DNA of 64,000 nucleotides from Pelomonas sp051857475 (GCF_051857475.1 NZ_JBPZGZ010000003.1:806001-870000); one strand, 5' to 3'. Counted from the first letter of the stretch, positions 8,639 through 18,326 are shown. The notes: generated by a model from the sequence alone, not told the origin. Numbers and translations: made by a program.

Positions 8639-9075
8639 GCGGTCAGTAGCGTCCTGCCCGGCGCCATGCCGGCGAGCAGGCTGGCGGCCAGCGGTGCCGT
8701 CGCAAATTCCTCTTGCAGCCGCTTGAGCAGGTCCTCGCGGTCAGGCGGCGGCGCGCCGCAGGAGCAGCGCGCGGCGATGGCGCGGTCCAGCGCGCCTTCC
8801 AGGCCGTTGCATTGCACCGAGAAAGAGGTGTGGTGGGGCTGGCCGTGGCGGTCAGTCCAGGTGGCCACGACGCGCAGCACCGGACCGATGGTGCGTGTCA
8901 CCCATTCAAAGCGGATGCCGGCCGTGCGTGTGCGGCTGCGGCGCATCAGCCGGCCGGTGCTGCTGCCGCCGGGCCGGCGCGCGCGTTCCAGGCGCATGTC
9001 GTTCAGGAAACGTCCGGCCGCCGCCACCTGGCCGGTGTCGTTCATGGAAGAGGTGCCCGTGAGGTCAATCGTCAT
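8581..9075 (-). CDS. Hypothetical protein with predicted sigma-54 promoter
   Basis: 164 residues, no family recognised. It has a central segment TRTAGIRFEWVTRTIGPVLR, a Cys pair in ARCSCGAPPP, and a helical C-terminal half. It looks soluble. I call it real because GGAG stands about 8 nt before the ATG and a good -24/-12 site lies 41-54 nt upstream. Its last 58 bp run antisense to the FeeM-like gene end. Confidence 0.6.
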   Translation of the reverse strand: MTIDLTGTSSMNDTGQVAAAGRFLNDMRLERARRPGGSSTGRLMRRSRTRTAGIRFEWVTRTIGPVLRVVATWTDRHGQPHHTSFSVQCNGLEGALDRAIAARCSCGAPPPDREDLLKRLQEEFATAPLAASLLAGMAPGRTLLTAQGNLASMAASVASSQANG

Positions 9076-9114
9076 CGCAAGACTCCGAGGTGCTGAATAA
9101 ACCCGCAGACCAGT

Positions 9115-9130
9115 GGCAAACGGGATGCCT
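9115..9130 (-). promoter_or_regulatory. Predicted sigma-54 promoter of the 9075 gene
   Basis: Minus strand GGCATCCCGTTTGC: GG at 9129-9128, ten bases, GC at 9117-9116. Predicted +1 is near 9104, giving a 29-nt leader before ATG 9075 with a ribosome site inside it. Confidence 0.65.
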
Positions 9131-9132
9131 GC

Positions 9133-10557
9133 TCAAAGCAGAGGCTCCACCAGCCGGGCAAAACCCTGCATCAGGCGCTGGCCCAGGCCGCGTTTGGCCC
9201 ATTGCGCCGCATCGATGTGCTGCGACACCGTCAGGTCGCGGGCGAACAGGGCCTGCATCTGCTGGCCGAAGTCGTCGCCCAGCACGATGACGTCCATCTC
9301 GTGGTTGCCGACGATGCTGCGCCAGTCGAGATTGCTGGAGCCGACGCTGGAATAGACGCCGTCCACGACGGCCGTCTTGGCGTGCATGACGGAGCCCGTC
9401 ATCTCGTGAATCTGCACCCCCGCATCGAGCAGCTGCGCATAGCGCGAACGCGCCGCATGCAGCACGAGCGACACGTCGCTGCGTCCCGGCAACACGAGTG
9501 ACACGGCGACGCCACGTTGTGCGGCGTCGCACAAGGCCTGGATGAGCTCCGGGCCGGGGGCGAAATAGGCCATGGTCAGCTGCACGCTGCGCTGGGAGGC
9601 GTCGATGGCATGCAGCAGCGCCGTGTAGCTCGGGTTGATGCCCGCGCTCGGGTCGCCCGCCACCAGCTTGACGACGCGCTGGCCGGGCGTCGCCACGCGC
9701 GGCGTCGGGGCCGGCGCCAGCTCGCCTTCGCAGCCCTGCCGGGTCCAGGACTCCCGGAACACGGCGGCCAGGGCCGACACGACGGGGCCGTGCAATTCGA
9801 TCTGGGTGTCGCGCCAGCCGCGCTTGTCGGCGTCCTCCGGGGGGCGCTGGCGGCGGGCGCTGCCGAAGGAGCCCTCGGCGTAGACATTGCTGAGGTTGAT
9901 GCCGCCGGTGAAGGCCACATCGCTGTCGGCTGCCAGCATCTTGCGGTGGTTGCGTTCCAGCACGCCCCAGTGGCCCGGGCGTTCCAGCGGGTTCAGCGGG
10001 TTGAAGGCGCAGACGGCGATGCCACCCTGGCGCAGCTTGTCGAAAAAGGCGCTGTCGGTGCCCATGGAACCCAGGCTGTCATACATGAAGGCGACCTTGA
10101 CGCCCTCGGCGGCCTTGCGCAGCAGCAGCTCGCCCACCTCGGCGGCAACGCCCTCGTCCTCGACGATGTAGAACTCCACCAGCAGCCGATGACGCGCGGC
10201 CGCGATGGCCGCCTTCATTGCCGCGAACGTGGCGGGGCCGTCCACCAGCAGCTTGGCCGTGTTGCCGCGCAGCAGCTGGGCTTCGCCTTGCGCGGCAAGT
10301 ACGCCTAGATGGCGCTCGAACAGGGCGCCGTTGCCTTCGTCGCGTACGCGGGCCAGGTCGCGGGCCTCAACCGCCTCGGACACCGGGCCCTGGCGGCCCT
10401 GCATCGTGACGCGATCGGCAACCTGCTGGGGAGGCAATGGCGCCAGCCGCCGGTTCTGTTCCGGCAGCGTGCCGCAGGCGACCGTGCCCGCCAGTGACAA
10501 CGCCATAGCGAGGGCGCGTGCCCAGCTGCCGATCTGCCAGCCGCGAGATTGCTTCAT
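9133..10557 (-). CDS. Phospholipase-D-family cardiolipin synthase, lipoprotein
   Basis: 474 residues from the ATG at 10557 (AAAGG just before it); an upstream in-frame ATG at 10617 would bury the signal sequence. The N-terminus is a lipoprotein signal ending LAGTVAC, so the protein should be anchored in the periplasm. Two HKD motifs are present: HRKMLAADSD (first half) and HAKTAVVDG (second half). This is the ClsB/ClsC-like pattern for making cardiolipin or related phospholipids by phosphatidyl transfer. The region upstream holds a predicted sigma-54 promoter. Related enzymes occur in stress-regulated clusters of other proteobacteria. Confidence 0.85.
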   Translation of the reverse strand: MKQSRGWQIGSWARALAMALSLAGTVACGTLPEQNRRLAPLPPQQVADRVTMQGRQGPVSEAVEARDLARVRDEGNGALFERHLGVLAAQGEAQLLRGNTAKLLVDGPATFAAMKAAIAAARHRLLVEFYIVEDEGVAAEVGELLLRKAAEGVKVAFMYDSLGSMGTDSAFFDKLRQGGIAVCAFNPLNPLERPGHWGVLERNHRKMLAADSDVAFTGGINLSNVYAEGSFGSARRQRPPEDADKRGWRDTQIELHGPVVSALAAVFRESWTRQGCEGELAPAPTPRVATPGQRVVKLVAGDPSAGINPSYTALLHAIDASQRSVQLTMAYFAPGPELIQALCDAAQRGVAVSLVLPGRSDVSLVLHAARSRYAQLLDAGVQIHEMTGSVMHAKTAVVDGVYSSVGSSNLDWRSIVGNHEMDVIVLGDDFGQQMQALFARDLTVSQHIDAAQWAKRGLGQRLMQGFARLVEPLL

Positions 10558-10592
10558 GAGGCCTTTGCGAACGCACCAAACTGAGACCTCTC

Positions 10593-10608
10593 GGCAAGCG
10601 GCGTACCC
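10593..10608 (-). promoter_or_regulatory. Predicted sigma-54 promoter of the cardiolipin synthase gene
   Basis: Minus strand GGTACGCCGCTTGC with GG at 10607-10606 and GC at 10595-10594. Predicted +1 is near 10582, 25 nt before ATG 10557. The -12 element TTGC is perfect; the -24 has one mismatch (T for C). Confidence 0.65.
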
Positions 10609-10910
10609 ACCTCGCACGGCGTCGGCGCCGCGGGCCGCTCGGTTGTCGAGACGACCGGTAGAACTTGCCGCAAGGCCGGCGAGTGGGCTTCACGATGTCG
10701 CGGGGATCAGCGACATGTAACAAAGGGTTGCCGAAGCGCGGGCATAACGGTACGGTGGGCGGCCAGTCGGCGCAGCGGGGGTGCCCGACGGCTTACCGGC
10801 TGATACACGAACCCCTGGGCGGAAATTTTTCAGACCGGGGCGGAATGTGTTGACAATAATTTCTCCGCGAGGGCCCTGGCCCCGTCACTCATATACGTTG
10901 GAAGGAAACG
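10609..10910. other. Intergenic region between cls and the activator gene
   Basis: About 300 bp without a convincing gene. It becomes AT-rich at 10820-10865, where TTGACA occurs at 10850-10855, but no -10 element lies at correct spacing, so the activator's promoter is unresolved. No good -24/-12 site reads toward the activator. GAAGGAAAC before 10911 is its ribosome binding site. Confidence 0.5.
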
Positions 10911-12389
<1,479 letters not shown>

Positions 12390-12400
12390 AGGCCAGCGCA

Positions 12401-12416
12401 AGGCGCGCCGATTGCC
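12401..12416 (+). promoter_or_regulatory. Predicted sigma-54 promoter of the 12454-12624 operon
   Basis: GGCGCGCCGATTGC with GG at 12402-12403 and GC at 12414-12415. Predicted +1 is near 12427, 27 nt before ATG 12454. The match is exact except for G replacing A in the -24 box. Confidence 0.62.
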
Positions 12417-12453
12417 ACGCCGCCTGTCCCGACATTCCGATGAAGGACAGGCC

Positions 12454-12657
12454 ATGGGTCACGCCGATCTGATCCACGACGCAGCCGACGCCGTCGCGCC
12501 GCTGCTGAGTGATGTGCGCTCTCGCGTCGCGAGAGCATCCGACCGTACGCTGGGTTATGTGCGGGACGAGCCGGTGCGCTCGGCCATCGCCGCAGCGGCC
12601 GTGGGAACGCTGGTGTTTGCGCTATGGCATCTGCTGAGCTCGCGCAATTCCCGCTGA
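12454..12657 (+). CDS. Small YqjD/ElaB-like membrane protein
   Basis: 67 residues: an amphipathic N-terminal helix, a short basic section, then one C-terminal membrane segment (AIAAAAVGTLVFALWHLL) ending in SSRNSR. The layout resembles YqjD/ElaB (DUF883) proteins, which are tail-anchored, ribosome-associated and induced in stationary phase in E. coli. It is shorter than these, so family membership is tentative. AAGGA precedes the ATG. Its end overlaps the next gene by 34 bp. Confidence 0.7.
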   Translation: MGHADLIHDAADAVAPLLSDVRSRVARASDRTLGYVRDEPVRSAIAAAAVGTLVFALWHLLSSRNSR

Positions 12658-13214
12658 CGGCCCAGGCCGTCGTGACCCGCCTGCCGCTGCTGGCGCAACT
12701 GGCCGACTTCCAGCAGGCGCTGAACGAGCAGTTCGACAACTGCCGCCATGGCGCCCGCTACCGTCCCGCGCTGGCGCTGTTGCGGCTGCGTTCTGGTGTG
12801 GAGCTGTTGTGCCAGCTTCAGGACGAGGTGCTGCATCCGGCGCTGTCGGCCTGCCGGCCTCAGGCCTGGCCCGCCCTCGACCAGGCCAGGGATTCGGTCG
12901 ACTCGCTGCGCAGGCTGGCCGCCTTGGGTGCCCAGGCGGCCGACGACCGGCAGCGCGCCCTCGTGGCCCTGCTGGAAGGCCTGGTGCAGCTGCAGTTCGT
13001 GAGCCTCGACGAGCTGCTGGCCGAGGCCGACGTGGCGGCGCTGCGCTGGGGCGATCTCGAACGCCAGACGCAGGCCTTGCTGCGGCCTTGGCAGTCAGGC
13101 CACGGCGGCGTCGAAGAGTCCGGCAAGCTCTACGTCGTCGGCCAGTTCAGCGCCAGCGCAGAGGCCATCGCAGACGGGGCCGGCTGGGCCGAGCGACCGA
13201 GCAGGGCGGTGTAG
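12624..13214 (+). CDS. Hypothetical all-helical protein
   Basis: 196 residues, no family recognised. It is rich in Leu, Ala and Gln with heptad-like spacing, for example LAQLADFQQALNEQF and ALVALLEGLVQLQF, so mostly alpha-helical. No signal or membrane segment. It overlaps the upstream small membrane protein and probably shares its promoter. The last 85 bp are antisense to the end of the glycosyltransferase, so the C-terminal tail may be less constrained. Confidence 0.6.
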   Translation: MASAELAQFPLTAQAVVTRLPLLAQLADFQQALNEQFDNCRHGARYRPALALLRLRSGVELLCQLQDEVLHPALSACRPQAWPALDQARDSVDSLRRLAALGAQAADDRQRALVALLEGLVQLQFVSLDELLAEADVAALRWGDLERQTQALLRPWQSGHGGVEESGKLYVVGQFSASAEAIADGAGWAERPSRAV

Positions 13215-14326
13215 CGCCCCGTCATCTGCGCCAGCACGCGCGGCCAGTCCTGCGCCTGGGCGCGGGCCAGGGCGGCGCGGCGCTGGGCCGCGTTGTTGCC
13301 GCTCAGGCAGGCATCCAGGGCTTCGGCCCAGGACCCGGCGCGCGGCCGGTCCACCAGCAGGCCGGCATCCAGCGCCAGCTCGGCCAGGCCGCCAGAACCG
13401 GCCACCACGACCGGCGTGCCGCAGGCCATGGCCTCGAGCACGCCCAGCCCGAAACTCTCCTGGTCGCCGGCATGCACATAGGCATCGCAGCTGGCCACCA
13501 TGCGCGCCAGTTGCTGGCTGTCGCACTCGGGCGGCAGCACCCGCACCTGATTGCCCACCGGTGGTGCCGGCCCGTCGCCGACGGCCAGCAACACATGGCC
13601 GCGGCCCAGCAGCGCCACGGCATCGGCCAGCAGTTGCAGATGCTTCTCGCGCGCGAAGCGGCCGGTGTAGATGAGCAGGCGCGTGTCCGGCGCCAGGCCC
13701 CGGTCGGCGCAGAACTGGGCCCGCCAGGCGGCGTCCTGGGCGCAGGGCGTGAAGACCGAGCAGTCCACGCCCAGCGGCTGCAGCGTCACGCGCTTCACGC
13801 CCCAGGACTGCAGGCGCTGGACCATGCTGCGGCTGGGCGCCATGACGAGATCGAAATGGCGATAGAGATTGACCAGGTAGCGGCGCGCCCAGCGCTCGGC
13901 GCCGCCACCCAGGCGGGCTGCCAGCTCGGGCAGGCTGCTGTGGCAGAAAGCGACTGCCGGAACACGCAATTGCTCGGCCGCCGCCAGCGAGGCCCAGGCC
14001 AGCACATAGGGATCGGCCGACTCGATGAGGTCGGGCGCGACGAATTCCATCTGCCGCAACGCCCGGCCCCGGCCCAGCACGACGCGATAGCCGCCGCTGC
14101 GCGGCAGCGGCACGCCGCCGCAGTCCAGCAGGCCCGGCCCCTGCGCACCCGGCGCGATGACGGTGTGGCGCCAGCCCATGGGGCGCAGTCTTTCGTGCTT
14201 GGCCATCAGCGTGCGTCGTACGCCGCCGGTGGCGCCCCAGAACATCGACACGTCCAGCAGATGGTGGACCGGGCCGGGGAGGGTCTCCTGGGCCTGCTGC
14301 TCGGGCTTGGGGTAGTTCACGCGCAT
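13130..14326 (-). CDS. GT4-family glycosyltransferase
   Basis: 398 residues with a GT-B fold. The N-terminal domain opens with LLDVSMFWGATGGVRR, the family's glycine-rich loop. The C-terminal domain has YTGRFAREKHLQLL (nucleotide-sugar binding) and the E-x7-E element ESFGLGVLEAMACGTPVV. It likely transfers a sugar from a nucleotide or GDP donor to a lipid or saccharide acceptor. Acceptor unknown. With the other GT4 enzyme at 15491 and cardiolipin synthase nearby, membrane glycolipid synthesis is a reasonable inference. Divergent from topoisomerase IB. Confidence 0.85.
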   Translation of the reverse strand: MRVNYPKPEQQAQETLPGPVHHLLDVSMFWGATGGVRRTLMAKHERLRPMGWRHTVIAPGAQGPGLLDCGGVPLPRSGGYRVVLGRGRALRQMEFVAPDLIESADPYVLAWASLAAAEQLRVPAVAFCHSSLPELAARLGGGAERWARRYLVNLYRHFDLVMAPSRSMVQRLQSWGVKRVTLQPLGVDCSVFTPCAQDAAWRAQFCADRGLAPDTRLLIYTGRFAREKHLQLLADAVALLGRGHVLLAVGDGPAPPVGNQVRVLPPECDSQQLARMVASCDAYVHAGDQESFGLGVLEAMACGTPVVVAGSGGLAELALDAGLLVDRPRAGSWAEALDACLSGNNAAQRRAALARAQAQDWPRVLAQMTGRYTALLGRSAQPAPSAMASALALNWPTT

Positions 14327-14337
14327 TGCGCGGCGGG

Positions 14338-14368
14338 GGCAATCGGCATGCCTGGCACGCCGCCTGCC
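14338..14368. promoter_or_regulatory. Overlapping divergent sigma-54-like sites between GT4 and topoisomerase IB
   Basis: Minus strand GGCATGCCGATTGC (14352 to 14339) reads toward the glycosyltransferase. Plus strand GGCACGCCGCCTGC (14354-14367) reads toward topoisomerase IB. Both would start transcription at or next to the annotated ATG (about 14327 and 14379), implying leaderless mRNAs. The weaker opposite-strand readings of the same bases would give 17-nt leaders. Which readings are used cannot be settled by eye. Confidence 0.5.
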
Positions 14369-14379
14369 TGGGCGTGCGC

Positions 14380-15435
14380 ATGCCGCAATCCGCTTCCACT
14401 CCCGAAGTCCGCCAGGCGCGCCAAGCCGGGCTGCGCTGGCTCAGCGACGACGCTCCCGGCATCGCCCGCGAGGCCGCCGGCGACGGCTTTCGCTACCGCC
14501 AACGTGGCCGCGTCGTTCGCGACCCGGCCACCCTGGCGCGTATCCGCAAGCTGGCCATCCCGCCGGCCTGGCAACAGGTCTGGATCAGCCCGCATGCCGA
14601 CAGCCATCTGCAGGCCACCGGTCGCGATGCGCGCGGCCGCAAGCAATACCGCTATCACGCCGATTGGATGGCCGGCCGCGGCCAGACCAAGTTCGACGGC
14701 CTGCTGCGTTTTGGTGCCGTGCTGCCGCGGCTGCGCCGACGCGTACAGCGCGCCCTGGCCGGGCCGGGCGAGCCGACGCGCGAACGCGTGCTGGCCACCC
14801 TGGTGCGTCTGCTGGACACCACCTGGTTGCGCATCGGCAACAGCAGCTATGCGCGCGAGAACGGCTCCTATGGCCTGTCCACGCTGCGCAACCGCCATGC
14901 CGGCGTGCAGGGCGATGCCATCCGGCTGTCCTTCGTCGGCAAGAGCGGCGTGCGCCATGCAGTCAGCGTGACCGATCGCCGCGTCGCCCGCATCGTGCGC
15001 CGCTGCCGTGAGCTGCCCGGCCAGGAGCTGTTCCGTTATGTCGACGATGACGGCGAGAGTCGTGCTGTCGATTCGGCCGACGTCAATGCCTGGCTGGCCG
15101 AGGCCGCCGGCCAGCGCGTGACGGCCAAGGATTTCCGCACCTGGCACGGCAGCGTGCTGGCCCTGCAGCTGACGCTGCAGGCCTGCGCCGAGGGCGCCGA
15201 GCCCTGTCGCCCGCCGCAATTGCTGGCCGCGGTAGCCCAGCGCCTGGGCAACACGCCCGCGGTTTGCCGCAAGGCTTACATCCATCCGCGCGTGCTGGCT
15301 TTGGGTAATGTGCTGGGCGACGAGGCGGCTCGCGCCGCCTTGCGCACGCGGCCCTGGACGGCGCCGGCGACGCGGGCCGGGCTGAATGCCGCTGAACGCC
15401 AGTTGCTGGCCCTGCTGCGCTCGCGGGCCGCCTGA
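14380..15435 (+). CDS. DNA topoisomerase IB (poxvirus-like)
   Basis: 351 residues from the ATG at 14380; an upstream in-frame ATG at 14326 lies across the predicted promoter. It shows the bacterial topoisomerase IB layout: an N-terminal part with RKLAIPPAWQQVWI, then the catalytic domain with ENGSYGLSTLRNRH, SFVGKSGVRH, FRTWHGSVLA and the nucleophile Tyr in CRKAYIHPRVL. It relaxes supercoils through a 3'-phosphotyrosyl link without ATP. Such enzymes are accessory in bacteria and often sit among stress genes. Confidence 0.92.
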   Translation: MPQSASTPEVRQARQAGLRWLSDDAPGIAREAAGDGFRYRQRGRVVRDPATLARIRKLAIPPAWQQVWISPHADSHLQATGRDARGRKQYRYHADWMAGRGQTKFDGLLRFGAVLPRLRRRVQRALAGPGEPTRERVLATLVRLLDTTWLRIGNSSYARENGSYGLSTLRNRHAGVQGDAIRLSFVGKSGVRHAVSVTDRRVARIVRRCRELPGQELFRYVDDDGESRAVDSADVNAWLAEAAGQRVTAKDFRTWHGSVLALQLTLQACAEGAEPCRPPQLLAAVAQRLGNTPAVCRKAYIHPRVLALGNVLGDEAARAALRTRPWTAPATRAGLNAAERQLLALLRSRAA

Positions 15436-15439
15436 AGCG

Positions 15440-15453
15440 GGCACCCGGTTTGC
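15440..15453 (+). promoter_or_regulatory. Predicted sigma-54 promoter of the 15491 glycosyltransferase
   Basis: GGCACCCGGTTTGC with GG at 15440-15441 and GC at 15452-15453, just after the topoisomerase stop. Predicted +1 near 15465 leaves a 26-nt leader holding GGAGTGA before GTG 15491. Confidence 0.7.
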
Positions 15454-15490
15454 CATGACATCAGGCTGCAACCCGCCGGAGTGAAATGTC

Positions 15491-16663
15491 GTGCGCATCG
15501 CCTTTGTCACCGAGACCTTTCCGCCCGAGATCAACGGTGTGTCGCTGACGTCCGAGCGCGCCCTGCGGCATCTGCGCGAATCCGGGCACGAGGTGCAGTT
15601 GATCCGGCCGCGCCAGCCCGGCGAGATGCCGCGCCGCGACAGGCTCGAATGGCGCTGCGGCGGCGGTCCCATCCCGATGTATCCGGGGCTGCGCTATGGC
15701 TGGGCCACGGCGGCGGCCCTGCGAACGCTGTGGCGCGAGCACGGCGGCCCGCCCGATCTCGTGCATGTGGCGACGCCTGGCCCGCTGGCCTGGTCGGCGC
15801 TGCGCGCGGCGCGTGCCGAGGGCATCGCCCGCAGCGCCGACTTCCGCACCAATTTCCACGCCTATTGCGGGCACTACGGCCTGGGCTGGATGGAGCCCAT
15901 CGTGCTGGCCTATCTGAAGCGTCTGCACGGCATGGCCAATCTCAACTTCGTCCCCACCGCCGAGCTGCAGCGCGAACTCACGGCCCATGGCTTCGATCGC
16001 CTGCAGGTGCTGGGCCGTGGTGTCGATGCGCGCTTCTTCGCCCCCGACCGCCGCGACCTGCGGCTGCGCGGCGACTGGCGCGTCGGCAATGACCATCGCG
16101 TCATGCTCTATGTCGGCCGGCTCGCGGCGGAGAAGAACGTCGGCCTGGCCCTGCAGACCTTCGAGCGGCTGAGCGCGCGCCGCCCCGGCCTGCGCATGGT
16201 GGTGGTCGGCGACGGGCCGATGCGGGCCACGCTGGAGCGCGCCCATCCCCGTGCCCGCTTCGTCGGCATGCAGACCGGCATCGCGCTGGCCCGCCATTAC
16301 GCCAGCGCCGACGTCTTCCTCTTCCCCAGCCAGACCGAGGCCTTCGGCAATGTGACGCTGGAGGCCATGGCCAGCGGCCTGGCCGTGGCCGCCTTCGACA
16401 GCGGTGCCGCCGCCCAGTATGTGCGAGATGGCGTCAGCGGCTGCCTGGCCCCGCCCTGTGAGGGCCTGGATTCGGCCGATGCCTTCCTGGATGCCGCCAC
16501 GCGTGCCCTGGACGCCTGCGCGCCCGACGGCCTGATGCGCATGGAGGCCCGTTTGGCCGCCACCCAGGCCGATTGGACCGGTGTGCAGCGCCGCTTCGAA
16601 CAACAGCTGCTGCAGCTGGCCGAAGCCGCCGAGGCGATGCCGGGCCAGGCCGCGCTGGCCTGA
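15491..16663 (+). CDS. GT4-family glycosyltransferase (mannosyltransferase-like)
   Basis: 390 residues starting with GTG (GGAGTGA upstream). N-terminal domain opens RIAFVTETFPPEINGVS, typical of GDP-mannose-dependent alpha-mannosyltransferases and of DgtA/SqdX-type lipid glycosyltransferases. C-terminal domain carries LYVGRLAAEKNV and QTEAFGNVTLEAMASGL. I infer transfer of a hexose to a diacylglycerol-type lipid or glycan; the donor is not provable here. It sits 18 nt before the metallopeptidase gene, so the two are probably co-transcribed. Confidence 0.87.
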   Translation: MRIAFVTETFPPEINGVSLTSERALRHLRESGHEVQLIRPRQPGEMPRRDRLEWRCGGGPIPMYPGLRYGWATAAALRTLWREHGGPPDLVHVATPGPLAWSALRAARAEGIARSADFRTNFHAYCGHYGLGWMEPIVLAYLKRLHGMANLNFVPTAELQRELTAHGFDRLQVLGRGVDARFFAPDRRDLRLRGDWRVGNDHRVMLYVGRLAAEKNVGLALQTFERLSARRPGLRMVVVGDGPMRATLERAHPRARFVGMQTGIALARHYASADVFLFPSQTEAFGNVTLEAMASGLAVAAFDSGAAAQYVRDGVSGCLAPPCEGLDSADAFLDAATRALDACAPDGLMRMEARLAATQADWTGVQRRFEQQLLQLAEAAEAMPGQAALA

Positions 16664-16681
16664 TCACGGCGGCCTGCGCTG

Positions 16682-17800
16682 ATGCTGCCCGTTGCCGCCA
16701 CGCCGCGAGCCTTGCCGGCTCCAACCACGCCGCGCGCCTTCAGCTGCGCCTGCGGCCGGCCGGTGTTCTTCCGCAACAGCGAGTGCCTGGCCTGCCACCG
16801 GCCGCTGGGTTATGCCGCGCTGCGCGGCCAGCTGCTGGCGCTGGAACCGGTTCGCGGCGGAACCTGGCGCGAAGCCGGCGTGCCGGCGCGGCGGGCGCCG
16901 CGCTATGCCCGCTGCGCCAACCTGGACAGTGCCGCCGCCTGCAACTGGCTGCTGGATGCCACCGAGATGCTGGCTGGCCTCACGCTGTGCCGCTGCTGCC
17001 GGTTGACGCGCACGGTGCCGGATCTGTCCCAGCCCGATGCCGGTCTGTGGTGGTGCCGCATCGAGCAGGCCAAGCGCCGCCTGGTGTCGTCGCTGATCGG
17101 CCTGAAACTGCCGGTGCTGTCCAAGTCGGAAGACGTGGAGCACGGCCTGGCCTTCGACCTGCTGCTGGCACCGGCCGAGGGGCCGGCGGTCGTCACGGGG
17201 CATGCCGACGGCGTCATCACGCTGGATGTCTCCGAAGCCGACGACGCCAACCGCGAAGCGCGGCGCCACGAGCTCGGCGAGCCCTACCGCACGCTGCTGG
17301 GCCATCTGCGCCATGAGACCGGCCACTACTACTGGCAGCGCCTCGTCGAACCCACGGACTGGCTGCAACCGTTTCGCGAGCTGTTCGGCGACGAGCGGGA
17401 GGACTATGCGCAGGCGCTGCAACGTCATTACGCCAACGGTGCACCGGCCGACTGGGGCCAGCGCTTCGTCAGCGCCTATGCCAGCACCCATCCCTGGGAG
17501 GACTGGGCCGAGACCTGGGCCCACTATCTGCATCTGGTCGACACGCTGGACACGGCGCGCAGCTTCGGCCTGGACGGGGAGCGCGTGGAACTCAGCTACG
17601 AGCGCTTCGACGGCGAGCTGGTGGCCGATGCCGACTTCCTGCAGCTGATCAACAGCTGGATGGAGCTGACCGGCGTGCTCAATGAGCTGTCGCGCAGCAT
17701 GGGCGTGTCGGACTTCTATCCCTTCGTGCTGTCGATGCCGGCGGTGCGCAAACTGCACCTGGTGCACCGCATCGTGCAGGCCGCGGGAGCGCCTGCCTAG
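16682..17800 (+). CDS. Putative zinc-binding metallopeptidase (DUF2248)
   Basis: 372 residues with an N-terminal zinc-ribbon-like Cys set (CACGRPVFFRNSECLAC, and later LCRCCRLTRT) and a zincin motif HETGHYYW near residue 220. A further conserved segment, STHPWEDWAETWAHYLH, supplies the likely third ligand. This matches the family annotated as 'putative zinc-binding metallopeptidase'. No signal peptide, so cytoplasmic. Substrate unknown. Downstream partner of the 15491 glycosyltransferase. Confidence 0.85.
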   Translation: MLPVAATPRALPAPTTPRAFSCACGRPVFFRNSECLACHRPLGYAALRGQLLALEPVRGGTWREAGVPARRAPRYARCANLDSAAACNWLLDATEMLAGLTLCRCCRLTRTVPDLSQPDAGLWWCRIEQAKRRLVSSLIGLKLPVLSKSEDVEHGLAFDLLLAPAEGPAVVTGHADGVITLDVSEADDANREARRHELGEPYRTLLGHLRHETGHYYWQRLVEPTDWLQPFRELFGDEREDYAQALQRHYANGAPADWGQRFVSAYASTHPWEDWAETWAHYLHLVDTLDTARSFGLDGERVELSYERFDGELVADADFLQLINSWMELTGVLNELSRSMGVSDFYPFVLSMPAVRKLHLVHRIVQAAGAPA

Positions 17801-17810
17801 GTCGCGCGGC

Positions 17811-18257
17811 TCAGCGCCCCAGCGGCGCGAGGGCAGCAGGCATCGATGGGCCGCGCAGCTCAGGCAGGGGCGGCGCTGGCGAGGGGTGCGTGCCCGCCAG
17901 CATGTCCAGCCGGTTCAACACCTCGTCGACGTCCAGCGGCTTGGGCCAGAGGTCGCAGAAGCCCCAGTCCGCAACGGGGAACTGGGTGTCGGCGGTCACA
18001 GCCACCGCTGGCGCCGATTCACAGCCGGGCAGGGCGCGCAGCAGGCCCAGCAGGCGGCTGCCGTGGCAGTCGGGCAGGCCCAGGTCGAGCAGCAGCAGCG
18101 TGGGCCGCAGCCCGGCAGCCAGGCACATCGCCTCTTCGCCATTGGCGGCGATGACGAGCTCCAGTTCGGGTCGTCTCTCCAGGATGGCGGCCATCAGCAG
18201 CGCATTGACCGGATGGTCCTCCACATAGAGAACGGGTCGGCGGGCTGGGGTGGGCAT
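17811..18257 (-). CDS. Stand-alone receiver-domain response regulator
   Basis: 148 residues from ATG 18257 with a strong GGAGGAT 5 nt before it. The receiver fold is complete: YVEDHPVN, phospho-Asp in LLLDLGLPD, Thr in AVTADT, Lys in WPKPLD. There is only a short Pro-rich tail and no output domain. It could act as an intermediate in a phosphorelay with the hybrid kinase at 22905. A predicted sigma-54 promoter lies 31-44 nt upstream, divergent from the one serving 18360. Confidence 0.86.
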   Translation of the reverse strand: MPTPARRPVLYVEDHPVNALLMAAILERRPELELVIAANGEEAMCLAAGLRPTLLLLDLGLPDCHGSRLLGLLRALPGCESAPAVAVTADTQFPVADWGFCDLWPKPLDVDEVLNRLDMLAGTHPSPAPPLPELRGPSMPAALAPLGR

Positions 18258-18286
18258 GGATCCTCCGAAGGTGAGCAGCGGCGAAC

Positions 18287-18302
18287 GGCAATCGGCGTGC
18301 CC
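18287..18302 (-). promoter_or_regulatory. Predicted sigma-54 promoter of the receiver gene
   Basis: Minus strand GGCACGCCGATTGC with GG at 18301-18300 and GC at 18289-18288. Predicted +1 is near 18276, leaving a 19-nt leader with GGAGGAT. The 14-mer is identical to the site at 28450-28463. Confidence 0.75.
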
Positions 18303-18310
18303 GCGTATGC

Positions 18311-18326
18311 AGGCACCGCTATTGCC
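18311..18326 (+). promoter_or_regulatory. Predicted sigma-54 promoter of the 18360-SDR operon
   Basis: GGCACCGCTATTGC with GG at 18312-18313 and GC at 18324-18325. Predicted +1 near 18337, 23 nt before ATG 18360. It is back to back with the receiver-gene site, 10 bases between the two 14-mers. Confidence 0.7.

Noticed and set aside
10850..10878. TTGACA as a sigma-70 -35 element for the activator gene
   Set aside because: The -35 hexamer is perfect, but at 16-18 bp spacing only GC-rich sequence is found, so no -10 can be assigned.
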